A model generated the notes under the pieces. That model did not search any database and was not told the DNA's origin. It worked only from the letters and a program-made list of their open reading frames with translations. Position numbers and translations under genes: made by a program. From Flavobacteriales bacterium (GTDB taxonomy: Bacteria; Bacteroidota; Bacteroidia; Flavobacteriales_D; Sanyastnellaceae): a stretch of DNA of 64,000 bases. Each line of letters opens with the position of its first letter. Position 1 is the first letter of the stretch. Positions 49,618-58,553 of the stretch are shown in pieces. The stretch covers positions 1 to 64,000 of the forward strand of contig JADKIZ010000018.1 of assembly GCA_016722445.1 (NCBI GenBank), given 5' to 3'.

Positions 49618-50565
49618 TTACATTTTTTTCCTAATCCATTTTACAAGTGCTGATTCCATTTTCTCCATGGATGCAGGAGGCACGACATATTCGCTGATCC
49701 GATTCAAGTTTGTCATAGAATGTGCCTGATCATTGTACCATTTTGGAGAACCCGCTTTACCCATATCAGCGCGCCAACGTATTGATTCGTCTTCTGAAAT
49801 AATTTTCATGGCAACAACATCGAAGGTATTGTCCACTTGAAAAACACAAAATTCATACTGTCCATTTTGATTTTTCATCGGCAACAATAATTCTGACCAA
49901 CTATGATTTCCACTCACAATAACTTTCGACTCAAAACCCATAAGACTTGTGATGGCCACAAAAGACATTTCTCTTTCGCTACACCAACCGAATGTCGCGA
50001 ATGTGTCACACTCTTCTGTATAATATTTTGGTTGATTCGAAAATAAATCGATCAAAAATAAATCCGGCGTGCGGTCCATATCAGCGTATGTGGCATATTT
50101 ACCATAACCTTTTGGCGGCTTAAGATCCACCAACTTTTTTCCTGTAACTATATCGGTAATTTCATGTCTCGGGTTTGGTTTCACCCAATGCCAGAAATAC
50201 GGAATATTGATGATTTCTCCACGACTACCATTCGTAGCATATTGGGCCGTAAACAATCGATGTAAGAGTTGAATTTTACCGAGCAATATCTCTTCTACAG
50301 AATCACCAGGAAGAAGTTTATTCTCCGCATACCAACTCGCAAACAAAGAAGAGTCGATATGTTGCAGTGCAACACGGTGGTTATTGTACAGCGCATCAAA
50401 AAACTGTGGAATGCTTAAAGAATCATATAAATAGTATGGCTCTTCGTCGCAATAAGAAATCGATGTTGCGGATATTATTGCAACATCTCTCTGATCGATG
50501 GTTCCGCAGCATGTTACAATAACTGCCGCGAATAAAAGAAGTATCCACGACAGTTTCATCTTCAT
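49618..50565 (-). CDS. Transglutaminase-like lipoprotein
   Basis: A 315-residue lipoprotein (MKLSWILLLFAAVIVTCCG). The C-terminal half contains a plausible transglutaminase/cysteine-peptidase-like triad in the right order: Cys in FGWCSEREMSFVAITSLMGF, His in VSGNHSWSELLL, Asp in FQVDNTFDVV. The layout matches TG-core proteins that act on peptides or crosslink proteins. The N-terminal part (YDSLSIPQFFDALYNNHR and on) is unfamiliar. It starts directly after the stop of the dehydrogenase gene (0 bp gap), so the two are co-transcribed, an odd pairing. Activity is inferred. Confidence 0.65.
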   Translation of the reverse strand: MKMKLSWILLLFAAVIVTCCGTIDQRDVAIISATSISYCDEEPYYLYDSLSIPQFFDALYNNHRVALQHIDSSLFASWYAENKLLPGDSVEEILLGKIQLLHRLFTAQYATNGSRGEIINIPYFWHWVKPNPRHEITDIVTGKKLVDLKPPKGYGKYATYADMDRTPDLFLIDLFSNQPKYYTEECDTFATFGWCSEREMSFVAITSLMGFESKVIVSGNHSWSELLLPMKNQNGQYEFCVFQVDNTFDVVAMKIISEDESIRWRADMGKAGSPKWYNDQAHSMTNLNRISEYVVPPASMEKMESALVKWIRKKM

Positions 50566-51780
50566 TTATTTCGGATATGCGTAATCATGCAGGTATTCAA
50601 AATGCGGTGTCAACTCACCTGCAAGAGTTGTTTCCGTAGCTTTCCAAATTAGGTGATCCGGATCTTCCTTTAACATCAAAGGAAAAACTTTGCTGATGAG
50701 TTCGTTTCCGAAATCTTCAGAAGCATCCTTTGGCAATTCGCATGGCAGATTATCGATGGACATCACACAGATGGCATCCTTATCCTGCCAATCACATTCA
50801 GTATGATTAAAACGATGATAACCGAAAATGGGATCAGATATCTTAGATGCTTTGATGGTTGGTGCAATGGGGCCATTGGTATCACAACTCACATCGGCGA
50901 TGACCATACACTTCCAATCCGGATGTTCTACATCTTCTTTGGTAATCAGAACAGGATTTCCTCCGGCCCACAAATGACAAGCGATGTAGAGATCAGCCTT
51001 TCTCACGTTTTCTGCCAGCGTGGAAATGTATTTTTCCGGATTGCTGTAGAAATCTTTTTTATCAAAACCACCAAAATCTTTTCGCACATAATACTCGTGC
51101 GTATCTAAATGAACATAGACAGGATGATCGAATGTCATGGAGAAAAAATCTTCTTCTTCCACACGGGTGATGGGCAACATCCGCAAAATTTCTTCTGCAC
51201 CATTACCAACACGGCCAAAACCGGTCACAACAATTTTCATGGATGATGGAAGAACGATTTTTTTCATCTCTTCTTCCATGTCAACACGATCAGCGCACTC
51301 ACTTGGAGATTTCAGATCATACAAACCATGCTTTTTACCGAAAGCTCTGAATCCTTCATAAGCACCGACGATTCCCGCATAGCGACCAAAACCGATCAAC
51401 CGTTTATTGTCTTTGCCTTTGATGACTTCATAATCCACCAATCTGATTTTTTTATCGAGGATTGCGCGAAGCAGTTTCGCGTTATGCGGTTGTTTTTTGA
51501 TGGTATGCGAGAAAAACAAATATGTTTTACCAGGGATCAATAGATCCACCGGTACCTCTTTTACTCCGATGATGAGATCACAATCGCTAAGGTCTTCCTG
51601 GAGTGTTATTCCGGCGGCAACATATTCCTCATCGCGAAAACGGCGAATTGGACTAGGCTGAACGACCACTACCACACCGAACCACTTCATCACTTCCACA
51701 CATTGAACAGGAGACAGTGGTACACGAAAATCCGGTGGCACCTTTCCTTCGCGGATTACTCCGATTTTTTTGATATTCAT
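50566..51780 (-). CDS. NAD(P)-dependent dehydrogenase of the alanine dehydrogenase/PNT, saccharopine-dehydrogenase (LOR-like) group
   Basis: A 404-residue protein. N-terminal AlaDh_PNT domain (KKIGVIREGKVPPDFRVPLS, DLIIGVKEVPVDLLIPGKTY, FFSHTIKKQPHNAKLLRAIL), a central region with GRYAGIVGAYEGFRAFGKKHG, and an NAD-binding Rossmann fold (KIVVTGFGRVGNGAEEIL), ending in DNLPCELPKDASEDFGNEL. This pattern is typical of lysine 2-oxoglutarate reductase/saccharopine dehydrogenase (NAD+, L-lysine-forming) rather than alanine dehydrogenase; the YGK pathway enzyme is the best guess. ATG at 51780 (MNIKKIGV) fits the family better than the codon at 51804. Confidence 0.82.
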   Translation of the reverse strand: MNIKKIGVIREGKVPPDFRVPLSPVQCVEVMKWFGVVVVVQPSPIRRFRDEEYVAAGITLQEDLSDCDLIIGVKEVPVDLLIPGKTYLFFSHTIKKQPHNAKLLRAILDKKIRLVDYEVIKGKDNKRLIGFGRYAGIVGAYEGFRAFGKKHGLYDLKSPSECADRVDMEEEMKKIVLPSSMKIVVTGFGRVGNGAEEILRMLPITRVEEEDFFSMTFDHPVYVHLDTHEYYVRKDFGGFDKKDFYSNPEKYISTLAENVRKADLYIACHLWAGGNPVLITKEDVEHPDWKCMVIADVSCDTNGPIAPTIKASKISDPIFGYHRFNHTECDWQDKDAICVMSIDNLPCELPKDASEDFGNELISKVFPLMLKEDPDHLIWKATETTLAGELTPHFEYLHDYAYPK

Positions 51781-51954
51781 ACATCTGAAATTTGCGGCCG
51801 CCAAGGTAGGGTTAGAATCCGGCGTAACACATGATGAAATTCATCTTCCTGCACAATAGAAAGAAGATGAAAAAGGTATAGTGGGAAATCCGAAAAATCG
51901 TGAAAACCAACAGGATAAATACAACCCGGCGGCTGATCCCCAATAAAACTGATG

Positions 51955-51962
51955 TACCTTTG
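51955..51962 (+). promoter_or_regulatory. -7 promoter box (TACCTTTG) for the tmRNA gene
   Basis: TACCTTTG matches TAnnTTTG. It lies 45 bases before the mature tmRNA 5' end, which would leave a short 5' leader to be removed by RNase P. No clear -33 element is seen. Confidence 0.55.
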
Positions 51963-52006
51963 CAGCAGTTCTTTGAAAGTATTCTTCGCTGAAAGCAAGA
52001 AATACC

Positions 52007-52405
52007 GGGCCCGTTCCCTGGATTTGACAGCAAGAAGAATCGCAGGGCAAGCATGCAGAGCTTTTTGTAGTGAGGCTCTCAAATCTGAAACTACAAGTCA
52101 GAAATGACAACACTTCTTATGCGCTTGCAGCCTAATCACCGGGTGTGATTACGCTTAATCCCTTCCGATAGGTTGGGACAGGCACTGTCTCGTACGATGA
52201 CCCCGCTCCTGGTCGCGTACAATGAGGCTTCATCAAAGGGAGATCGCGACGACTGAAGTTTGTAGGAAGTTGCTAAAAAACACAAGCTAAGTGTCGAGTT
52301 TGCCTGTCTGTGGGCTAATCGACATCGAAAACCAATCGCAGGATAAGCATGTAGAAAACTTAGAAATTCCTTGTTTGGACGTGGGTTCGACCCCCACCGG
52401 GTCCA
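52007..52405 (+). ncRNA. ssrA: tmRNA (transfer-messenger RNA)
   Basis: The ends form a tRNA-like acceptor: GGGCCCG (52007-52013) pairs with CGGGTCC (52398-52404), discriminator A at 52405. The T arm is seen as GTGGGTTCGACCCCCAC, and a 5' D-like segment GATTTGACAGC follows the acceptor strand. The tag-coding segment after GTC reads AGA AAT GAC AAC ACT TCT and TAT GCG CTT GCA GCC TAA, giving RNDNTSYALAA, ending in the conserved YALAA degradation signal. Hairpin-rich DNA beyond it (for example CGATAG…, GGTCGCG…) forms pseudoknot arms. CCA is not fully encoded and must be added. Role: frees stalled ribosomes and tags nascent proteins for proteolysis. Any open frames across it are chance. Confidence 0.95.
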
Positions 52406-52407
52406 CA

Positions 52408-52490
52408 ATTCAGAATGAGAATGAGAATGGGAATGAGAATGATGCGAATTCATTCACATTCTGTTTCTGATTCTCATTCTTTTTCTATTA
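52408..52490. repeat. GAATGA-type tract after tmRNA
   Basis: GAATGAGAATGAGAATGGGAATGAG followed by an inverted continuation (TTCATTCACATTCTG, TCTCATTCTTTTTC). It is the same low-complexity sequence type as in the arms of the inverted repeat near 3.2 and 5.8 kb and can fold into a long imperfect hairpin. The remaining DNA to 52745 has no recognisable gene. Confidence 0.75.
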
Positions 52491-52745
52491 CCTCTTCACA
52501 CATCCGAGCTCTTCATGGTACTTTTTATTCCGAATTTGAAAATCATTTTGTGTTTGGAATGATTGAACACATAGCAGACAGCTCATGATTCTTTAGATCT
52601 TGCACAATTTGAACGATATTAATAAATTATGGATTGACTTCGCGCTTTCTGATGTTTAAATAAGGGTTTTAAGCCTGATTCATATTCCGTGGTGAACTCT
52701 ATTAATGGTGATTATCGGAAAATTGGTCTGAGTTAATTTTGAGCC

Positions 52746-52901
52746 ATGACAGCTTCTACTCAAGAGACATTATTCACCACATGTTTGATCCTGACCACTT
52801 TTTGCGCATCGCTTTTCGGAATTCTTGAAGTGATGCATAAAAATGAAGGTACCCAAGGAACCGATCATCCATTCAGTTCCCTTGATTGTAACCTAATTTA
52901 A
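52746..52901 (+). CDS. Possible 51-residue membrane peptide
   Basis: An ATG-started frame of 51 codons reads MTASTQETLFTTCLILTTFC, then a hydrophobic run (SLFGILEV) and a polar end (HKNEGTQGTDHP). One transmembrane helix is possible. There is no promoter or partner gene support, so it could be chance. Confidence 0.25.
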   Translation: MTASTQETLFTTCLILTTFCASLFGILEVMHKNEGTQGTDHPFSSLDCNLI

Positions 52902-52933
52902 AATGACGGTAACTGAATAGTTGAATCAATCGA

Positions 52934-53242
52934 TTATTCAAAATCATGTTTACGATCAAACTCCTTTTTTCTGTTGTAAGCAGCTTCCGCCAATATACCT
53001 GAACATCTTGCTACCTCTTTTAGTTGTTTTAACGTATGTTCCTTGCTTAACAATGAGTCAATTTCAATGCTAAGAACATTTGATATGGAATCAGTGTAAT
53101 GTCCCAAGTGTTCAAAGTCATACAAGTCCATTGAGTGTAGCTTCTCAGCGCACTTGCAGTACTCTTCAATTTTTTTATCTACAGGGGATCTCTCACAAGA
53201 AATTATGGAAAGCGCAATCGATAAAGTGACTATATTTTTCAT
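52934..53242 (-). CDS. Small putative lipoprotein, unknown function
   Basis: A 102-residue protein with a lipoprotein signal (NIVTLSIALSIISCERSP). The mature part is alpha-helical, charged and contains three further Cys (EEYCKCAEKL, VARCSGIL). No family is recognised. It is isolated; the 564 bases between it and the helicase gene hold only the promoter and palindrome listed here. Confidence 0.55.
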   Translation of the reverse strand: MKNIVTLSIALSIISCERSPVDKKIEEYCKCAEKLHSMDLYDFEHLGHYTDSISNVLSIEIDSLLSKEHTLKQLKEVARCSGILAEAAYNRKKEFDRKHDFE

Positions 53243-53535
53243 GAGATTGATTCAGTTAAAAAGGCTAACGAATGTCCTTCAAAATTAATGAAAAAATTGA
53301 TATTCCACGAATTATGGGCCCTTAACGAATGGATAAAAATGTTCAATCAGCTATGTTAAACCCCGTTATAACCTTCCCGCGATAGACATTGACATGATTC
53401 CCCTGTGGAATATCAAATTTGAGTTCAAATTGCGATAAATATATCACCCAAACCGCAACACATTCTCATGAATAGAGTATCAGTACCAAACGCAAGTGAA
53501 TTGCGCATTCTGAATGGATCATTTCGTGAGGGCAG

Positions 53536-53551
53536 ATGCATATATATGCAT
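53536..53551. promoter_or_regulatory. Perfect 16-bp palindrome ATGCATATATATGCAT
   Basis: A perfect dyad of 16 bp, about 120 bases before the helicase promoter box. It could be a dimeric repressor site, but no proof is available and AT-rich DNA makes chance possible. Confidence 0.3.
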
Positions 53552-53655
53552 TTGAACCATGAAAAAATCCTTCGAAGCTGCACTTGAAAACGCATTGAAA
53601 TTTAGTTAAAACACGATAAATTTCAATTAGTTACGAGAAAACAAGAGAATATCAC

Positions 53656-53663
53656 TACATTTG
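53656..53663 (+). promoter_or_regulatory. -7 promoter box TACATTTG for the helicase/cold-shock operon
   Basis: TACATTTG is a match to TAnnTTTG, followed by GCGCC. It implies a 5' leader of about 140 nt before the ATG at 53807. Long leaders are typical for cold-inducible helicase and Csp messages, where they act as RNA thermosensors or by autoregulation. This fits the two gene products but is inferred. Confidence 0.55.
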
Positions 53664-53806
53664 CGCCATCCTTTTGAGGATTGTATTTAAATTCTGAATG
53701 CTGTCAGCAGCTACCATTCAAATTAATTTTTACAATTTGTGAGGTTTTTAAGGGAATAGTTCACGCTCAAATAACTTCCCATATTCAGAATACTTTTTAA
53801 TATTTA

Positions 53807-55087
53807 ATGACATTTAGCGATTTAAAATTATCCGAGCCACTCCTTGTGGCCCTGGGTGAGTTGGGCTATGACAGTCCCACACCCATTCAACAACAAGCAA
53901 TCACACCAATTTTAGAAGGTCGTGATATCTTCGGTTCTGCTCAAACTGGTACAGGAAAAACAGCTGCATTTGCTCTGCCTGTATTACAACAGTTGCACCT
54001 CAAACCAAAAACAAATTCAGCCATACGTGCACTGATCCTCGCACCAACACGCGAACTTGCCATCCAGATCAGTGAAAATATACATGCATATAGCAAATAT
54101 GTAAAGGTACCTCATGTAACCATCTTTGGTGGTGTATCACAAAAAAATCAAGAACGCGAACTTCGCAAAGGTGCTGACATCATCGTGGCAACTCCCGGTC
54201 GTTTGCTGGACTTGATGAATCAAGGTTTTGTGCGATTGGATCGCATCGAATATTTTGTATTGGATGAAGCAGACAAAATGCTGGATATGGGTTTTATTCA
54301 CGATATCAAAAAGGTAATCGCGAAACTTCCTGTACAAAAACAGACATTGTTCTTCTCAGCTACCGCGGCGCCGGACATCATGAAGCTCGCCAATTCGCTG
54401 CTGAAAAATCCGGTACATATTTCTGTGACACCGGTGTCCTCTACCACTTCGCTCATTGAGCAAAGTTTATATTACGTATCAAAGGAAAACAAGAGGTCAT
54501 TGTTGAAACACATCATCGATGATTTTAGAATTGATCATGCACTTGTATTTACGCGAACCAAACGAGGTGCTGATCGCGTAGCGAAAGATCTGAATAAAAG
54601 CGGTATCAAAGCAGAGTCGATCCACGGAGATAAATCTCAGAATGCGAGAGAACGTGCATTGAGTGGATTCAAAAACAAAACCCTTCGAGTGCTTGTGGCA
54701 ACTGATATTGCAGCTCGTGGAATTGATGTAGATAAACTTTCACATGTCATCAATTTCGAGATACCTGAAGTAGCGGAAACTTATGTTCACCGCATAGGCC
54801 GTACCGGAAGAGCAGGATCAACTGGAAAAGCGATTTCATTTTGCACCGCTGAAGAATTGACCTATATGAAAGACATCAATAAATTGGTCAAACAAAAAAT
54901 CGATGTGGTATCAAAACATCCATTTGTGGAAGACATTTTCCTCGCGGCAGCCACAAATCAGCAATCACAGCAACAACAAAAACAACCTCAGAGCAAATCT
55001 GGTAGGTTCAATACAAACAATAACAAATCCGTTCGCAAGAACAACAAACAACAACAAAATGCAAAAAGGTACAGTAAAGTTTTTTAA
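53807..55087 (+). CDS. DEAD-box ATP-dependent RNA helicase (RhlE-like)
   Basis: A 426-residue helicase that unwinds RNA duplexes in ribosome assembly, decay or cold adaptation. All motifs are seen: Q motif (GYDSPTPIQQQAI), I (AQTGTGKT), Ia (PTRELA), II (DEAD in VLDEADKMLDMGF), III (SAT), IV-VI (ALVFTRTKRGAD, VLVATDIAARGID, YVHRIGRTGRAG). The C-terminal tail is Gln/Asn/Lys-rich (QQSQQQQKQPQSKSG…), likely RNA-binding. The end overlaps the start of the cold-shock gene by 29 bases. Confidence 0.95.
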   Translation: MTFSDLKLSEPLLVALGELGYDSPTPIQQQAITPILEGRDIFGSAQTGTGKTAAFALPVLQQLHLKPKTNSAIRALILAPTRELAIQISENIHAYSKYVKVPHVTIFGGVSQKNQERELRKGADIIVATPGRLLDLMNQGFVRLDRIEYFVLDEADKMLDMGFIHDIKKVIAKLPVQKQTLFFSATAAPDIMKLANSLLKNPVHISVTPVSSTTSLIEQSLYYVSKENKRSLLKHIIDDFRIDHALVFTRTKRGADRVAKDLNKSGIKAESIHGDKSQNARERALSGFKNKTLRVLVATDIAARGIDVDKLSHVINFEIPEVAETYVHRIGRTGRAGSTGKAISFCTAEELTYMKDINKLVKQKIDVVSKHPFVEDIFLAAATNQQSQQQQKQPQSKSGRFNTNNNKSVRKNNKQQQNAKRYSKVF

Positions 55088-55247
55088 CGAAGCAAAGGGA
55101 TTCGGATTTATCAAATCTGAAAACGGCGATGACATCTTCGTACACGTATCAGGATTGAAAAGCGAAATCCGTGAGAACGATTCTGTGTCATTCGAAGTAG
55201 AGACAGGCAAAAAAGGCCTTCATGCTGTGAATGTATCACGTGACTAA
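55059..55247 (+). CDS. Cold-shock-domain protein
   Basis: A 62-residue CspA-type OB-fold protein: MQKGTVKFFNEAKGFGFIKS holds RNP1 (KGFGFI), then DDIFVHVSGL carries RNP2. It acts as an RNA chaperone. The start lies inside the helicase gene in another frame (29-bp overlap), which means translation is likely coupled to the helicase; a cold-shock operon. An in-frame upstream start at 54903 belongs to the helicase region and is not used. Confidence 0.93.
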   Translation: MQKGTVKFFNEAKGFGFIKSENGDDIFVHVSGLKSEIRENDSVSFEVETGKKGLHAVNVSRD

Positions 55248-55363
55248 TTCACACTACAGGAATTTGAATCTGAACTTCCATCACAACATGAATCAATAAT
55301 TCATGTTCAGTTGAAGGTGGAGTTCGATTTTCCCGATATGCCGGATAACATTCCGGTCGTATG

Positions 55364-55395
55364 AAAAAAAGCAGGATTCATTTCCTGCTTTTTTT
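55364..55395. terminator. Bidirectional rho-independent terminator
   Basis: Stem AAAAAAGCAGGA with TCCTGCTTTTTT (55364-55376 and 55383-55395), 6-nt loop, T/A runs on both sides. It can end the helicase/csp transcript on the plus strand and the long dab operon reading in from the minus strand. Confidence 0.85.
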
Positions 55396-55558
55396 ATGCC
55401 TTTTAAATCTACAAGAACAATGTGCACAACTTCATGAGTGGAGTCAGCAGCTAAAAGCAACAACCCGCCATTATACATGACGGGTTGCACCAAATAGGAT
55501 GTAAATCTTGCAGGTTAAAACATCCATAAACCAAACTACACAGAAACATCAATCCTGA

Positions 55559-56908
55559 TCAGATACTCACCTGATATTGCAGGATAAAAGAATTCTTTCT
55601 TGATTGCTGTTGAATAAAATGCGGACCATCAGAAGGAGTGACCAATTTCATCACAGGTCTGTTTTGCACACCGAAAGTCAATTTCGATCTAGTTCCATCC
55701 AGGTACCATGAACAACCTGCATCACCATATAGCACCAAGTCCTTCGCTAAATCGTATTTGCTCCATTGGGCAGAAACATACGGCATCAGTTTACCCAACT
55801 TCTTTGTTGCGGATAATTCGGGTGACAAATAACCCAATTGTGCATAGAACGAAGTCCCTGTTCCGATCATGGGCCACGCAACACCAGTCCCACTAAAAGT
55901 TCCATTGACATTCATGCCATCGGTCACATTCATCGGGCCTTGATTTCGGATATAATTTTTCCCGAAATCATAATAAGCAGCCACTGCATAAAAAGAAATA
56001 GCATCACCCTTTTCCCTACGCAGCGGAGCGTCATAGAAAACATCCACTGCAGCCAATAACATATCATGATGCAGTGTATCAACGGCAACTGAATCTAACA
56101 TTTGGTTATACCACATGGCATTCTGTTGAAATTGTGCCCCAGCTCCAAGATTCAGTACATGTTTTTTTCCAAGATATGTTCCCGTTTGATAGGGCAACTC
56201 ATTAGACTCCTGATCGAAGAATTGCCAACTCAAATATCCGCTGTATTGAGGCTTTGGTGGTAGGGGTGAAAATTGTGCATCGCTACCCAATGGATTCGAA
56301 GCATTGTAAACAACAAAAGTAGTAATTGCCATTGGCCGGGATACGATTAAACGATAATCCAACTTACTGATTTTACCTTTCGCATACACACTAAGTTTAC
56401 GTAGAAACTGATCGTTGGCATCATTCGTTGCCTGTAGGAACAGTGGTGCATCCAAAGCCATTATCGAAGCAACAGAAGGAGAAGAAAACCTGGAGAATCC
56501 TGTCCATGCCGTTAAGCCCGCACCCATCGCGAAGTGTTTGTTCACGTCAATTTCGCCCAGTGCGTCATGAATAAAAAAACCGGATTTTCTTGCGCTCAAT
56601 CCATTGAAATTATTTTGTCCTAGTTGCAGATAAAAAAATGTGTGTTTCGAAGTCTTTCCATAAAGCTGTAGGCGTGTTCTTCTCAAACCGATATCAAAAG
56701 ACTTATCCGTTGCCACACCATTTAAAGTGCTACCCGGATTGTTTTGTGTTTGTCTCACCCAGGTTTGATTTACAAAAGTGAGCTTGACAAATTCAGTGCT
56801 GTCCTTGCCGAGGTAATGTTTCAGCTCCTTGTTTGATTGTGCATAAACTGCTTTCATTCCGGAAAACAAACACATCAAACCAAGGACATAAAATTTATAT
56901 CCATTCAT
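55559..56908 (-). CDS. Porin-like outer-membrane protein of the inorganic-carbon operon
   Basis: A 449-residue protein with signal peptide (YVLGLMCLFSGMKAVYAQ) and beta-barrel patterns similar to phosphate-selective porin O/P-type proteins: paired strands LKLTFVNQTW-like, RRTRLQLYGKTSKHTFFYLQ, GLGA/GAGAQFQQNA, LYGDAGCSWYLDGTR, a C-terminal strand ending QYQVSI. As the last gene, 20 bp after the SulP transporter gene, it is likely to let anions such as bicarbonate pass the outer membrane. The assignment as a channel is inferred; strand order and the terminal aromatic/hydrophobic strand support a barrel. Confidence 0.7.
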   Translation of the reverse strand: MNGYKFYVLGLMCLFSGMKAVYAQSNKELKHYLGKDSTEFVKLTFVNQTWVRQTQNNPGSTLNGVATDKSFDIGLRRTRLQLYGKTSKHTFFYLQLGQNNFNGLSARKSGFFIHDALGEIDVNKHFAMGAGLTAWTGFSRFSSPSVASIMALDAPLFLQATNDANDQFLRKLSVYAKGKISKLDYRLIVSRPMAITTFVVYNASNPLGSDAQFSPLPPKPQYSGYLSWQFFDQESNELPYQTGTYLGKKHVLNLGAGAQFQQNAMWYNQMLDSVAVDTLHHDMLLAAVDVFYDAPLRREKGDAISFYAVAAYYDFGKNYIRNQGPMNVTDGMNVNGTFSGTGVAWPMIGTGTSFYAQLGYLSPELSATKKLGKLMPYVSAQWSKYDLAKDLVLYGDAGCSWYLDGTRSKLTFGVQNRPVMKLVTPSDGPHFIQQQSRKNSFILQYQVSI

Positions 56909-56928
56909 AGTGGTAATTTTTTACAAAG

Positions 56929-58521
56929 TTACTTCTTCGTTCTTGGGTGATATGCGGCAGAATGTCGATGATCGGAAGATCGTTTGTGATCATGCAATCC
57001 GACGATGTGCAATTCAGTTCCTCTTCGTCTGTATTCCTCTTCCAGATTGTGAAGTGTTTCGAATGCGGTGTGATCTACAACACGTGCATGAGAAACATCA
57101 ATGGTAATTTTCTTTTTATCCGGTAATTCGGCAAGGTGTTTTTTCACTCCCATCAAATTGGTAAACACAAGCGCAGAGCCCGCTTTAATTCTCACTTCAT
57201 CATCATCGTCATAATCAATGTGCAGCGTTGCCTTAAATGCTTCCTTCACATTCATACCGCGAATAAAATGGATGACCAATTCCAAGATTACTCCAGTGAA
57301 AACACCTATAAGCAAATCGGTGAGCAGGCACATCAACATGGTTCCAAAGAATATCACGAATTGATCTTTTCCCAAAGCCCAGGCGTGACGGAATTCTTTG
57401 GCAGCTGCTAAGCGCAGTCCGACATAGATGAGCATAGCAGATAGTGCTGCAACGGGTACCATTTTGATCAATGGGGTAAGGGCCACCACGTAGAGCAACA
57501 AGAATATGCCATGGAAAAAATTCGCCCATTTCGTTCTACCACCATTCATCACATTCGCAGAGCTACGTGCGATTTCACTGATCATAGGAAGTCCGCCTAA
57601 GAAACCAGCGACAGCATTTCCCGATCCGAGTGCGATCAAGTCCTTGTTATTGTCAGACTTTCTTCTCAATGGATCCATCATATCAATGGCTTTATTGCTC
57701 AACAATGCTTCGAGTGAACCAATGAGCACAAACATGATGATGTATTCTATGAAGACAAAAGTGTGACTTGTGATACCAGAAAAATCGACATTCATACCAA
57801 TGTGAAATTCACCAGGATTGATCAATGGTTTGAGTTGTGAAAACTCGGGATCATTCAAGTGAAAATACCTGGCCATAAACACAGACACGATCAACACCAC
57901 AAGTGCCGCAGGAACCTTTTTCACCCAAGAAATTTTGATCAAGGGCATGAGGAACATGATTGCAAGCGAAACAATACCAATGATCATGATGGACGTGTTA
58001 AACACGGTAAAAGCATGAGGAATCATTTCCAATAATTCAATGGGGTCTTTACCCTTCAGTGTTGCGGGATCTTCACCTAAAAGCAAATGCACTTGTCGGC
58101 TGATGATGATGATACCGATTGCCGCCAGAAGGCCATGCACGGCACTTACGGGAAAAATGTCGGCGAACTTGGCCACCTTAAAAACTCCGAGGAGTATTTG
58201 TACCAAAGCTGCAACCACTACAACACCCAGAGCGAGGTGCCAACCGGCTTCACCGCCGCCCATCGCGTCAACACAACCCGCTACGATCACGATCAAACCC
58301 GCGGCCGGACCTTTGATGGTCATTTGCGAACCTGCAAACCAAGCCACAATCAGACCGCCGACTATGGCAGTCATCACACCCATGATAGGTGGAAAATTAC
58401 TTGCCCCGGCTATACCCAAGCAAAGTGGCAAAGCGATAAGCGACACCAAAAAACCAGACATGAGATCTGCCTTCCAGTGCTCTTTTACTTCTTTAATATT
58501 TAAAAATTTATTGCTGTTCAT
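56929..58521 (-). CDS. SulP/SLC26-family anion transporter, probably bicarbonate
   Basis: A 530-residue transporter with the SulP N-terminus (WKADLMSGFLVSLIALPLCLG), about 12-14 spans (GPAAGLIVIVAGCVDAMG, VHGLLAAIGIIIISRQVH, LIGSLEALLSNKAIDMMDPL, GGLPMISEIARSSANVMNGG) and a C-terminal STAS domain (GSALVFTNLMGVKKHLAELP, ITIDVSHARVVDHTAFETL). Family members move sulfate or bicarbonate with Na+ or H+. Its place between dabB (32-bp gap) and a porin makes bicarbonate the likely substrate, as in BicA-like proteins. Confidence 0.9.
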   Translation of the reverse strand: MNSNKFLNIKEVKEHWKADLMSGFLVSLIALPLCLGIAGASNFPPIMGVMTAIVGGLIVAWFAGSQMTIKGPAAGLIVIVAGCVDAMGGGEAGWHLALGVVVVAALVQILLGVFKVAKFADIFPVSAVHGLLAAIGIIIISRQVHLLLGEDPATLKGKDPIELLEMIPHAFTVFNTSIMIIGIVSLAIMFLMPLIKISWVKKVPAALVVLIVSVFMARYFHLNDPEFSQLKPLINPGEFHIGMNVDFSGITSHTFVFIEYIIMFVLIGSLEALLSNKAIDMMDPLRRKSDNNKDLIALGSGNAVAGFLGGLPMISEIARSSANVMNGGRTKWANFFHGIFLLLYVVALTPLIKMVPVAALSAMLIYVGLRLAAAKEFRHAWALGKDQFVIFFGTMLMCLLTDLLIGVFTGVILELVIHFIRGMNVKEAFKATLHIDYDDDDEVRIKAGSALVFTNLMGVKKHLAELPDKKKITIDVSHARVVDHTAFETLHNLEEEYRRRGTELHIVGLHDHKRSSDHRHSAAYHPRTKK

Positions 58522-58553
58522 ACGAATGTCATTTTGAAAAATTAAAACAAGGA

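Noticed and set aside
51777..52453. Several open frames on the minus strand at the tmRNA gene
   Set aside because: They overlap a structured RNA with clear acceptor pairing and tag sequence.
53559..53609. 16-codon frame MKKSFEAALENALKFS ahead of the helicase promoter
   Set aside because: It lies before the -7 box and cannot be a leader peptide of that transcript; too short to support.
54903..55058. N-terminal extension of the cold-shock protein
   Set aside because: The family starts at MQKGTVKFF; the upstream codons are the helicase tail read in another frame.
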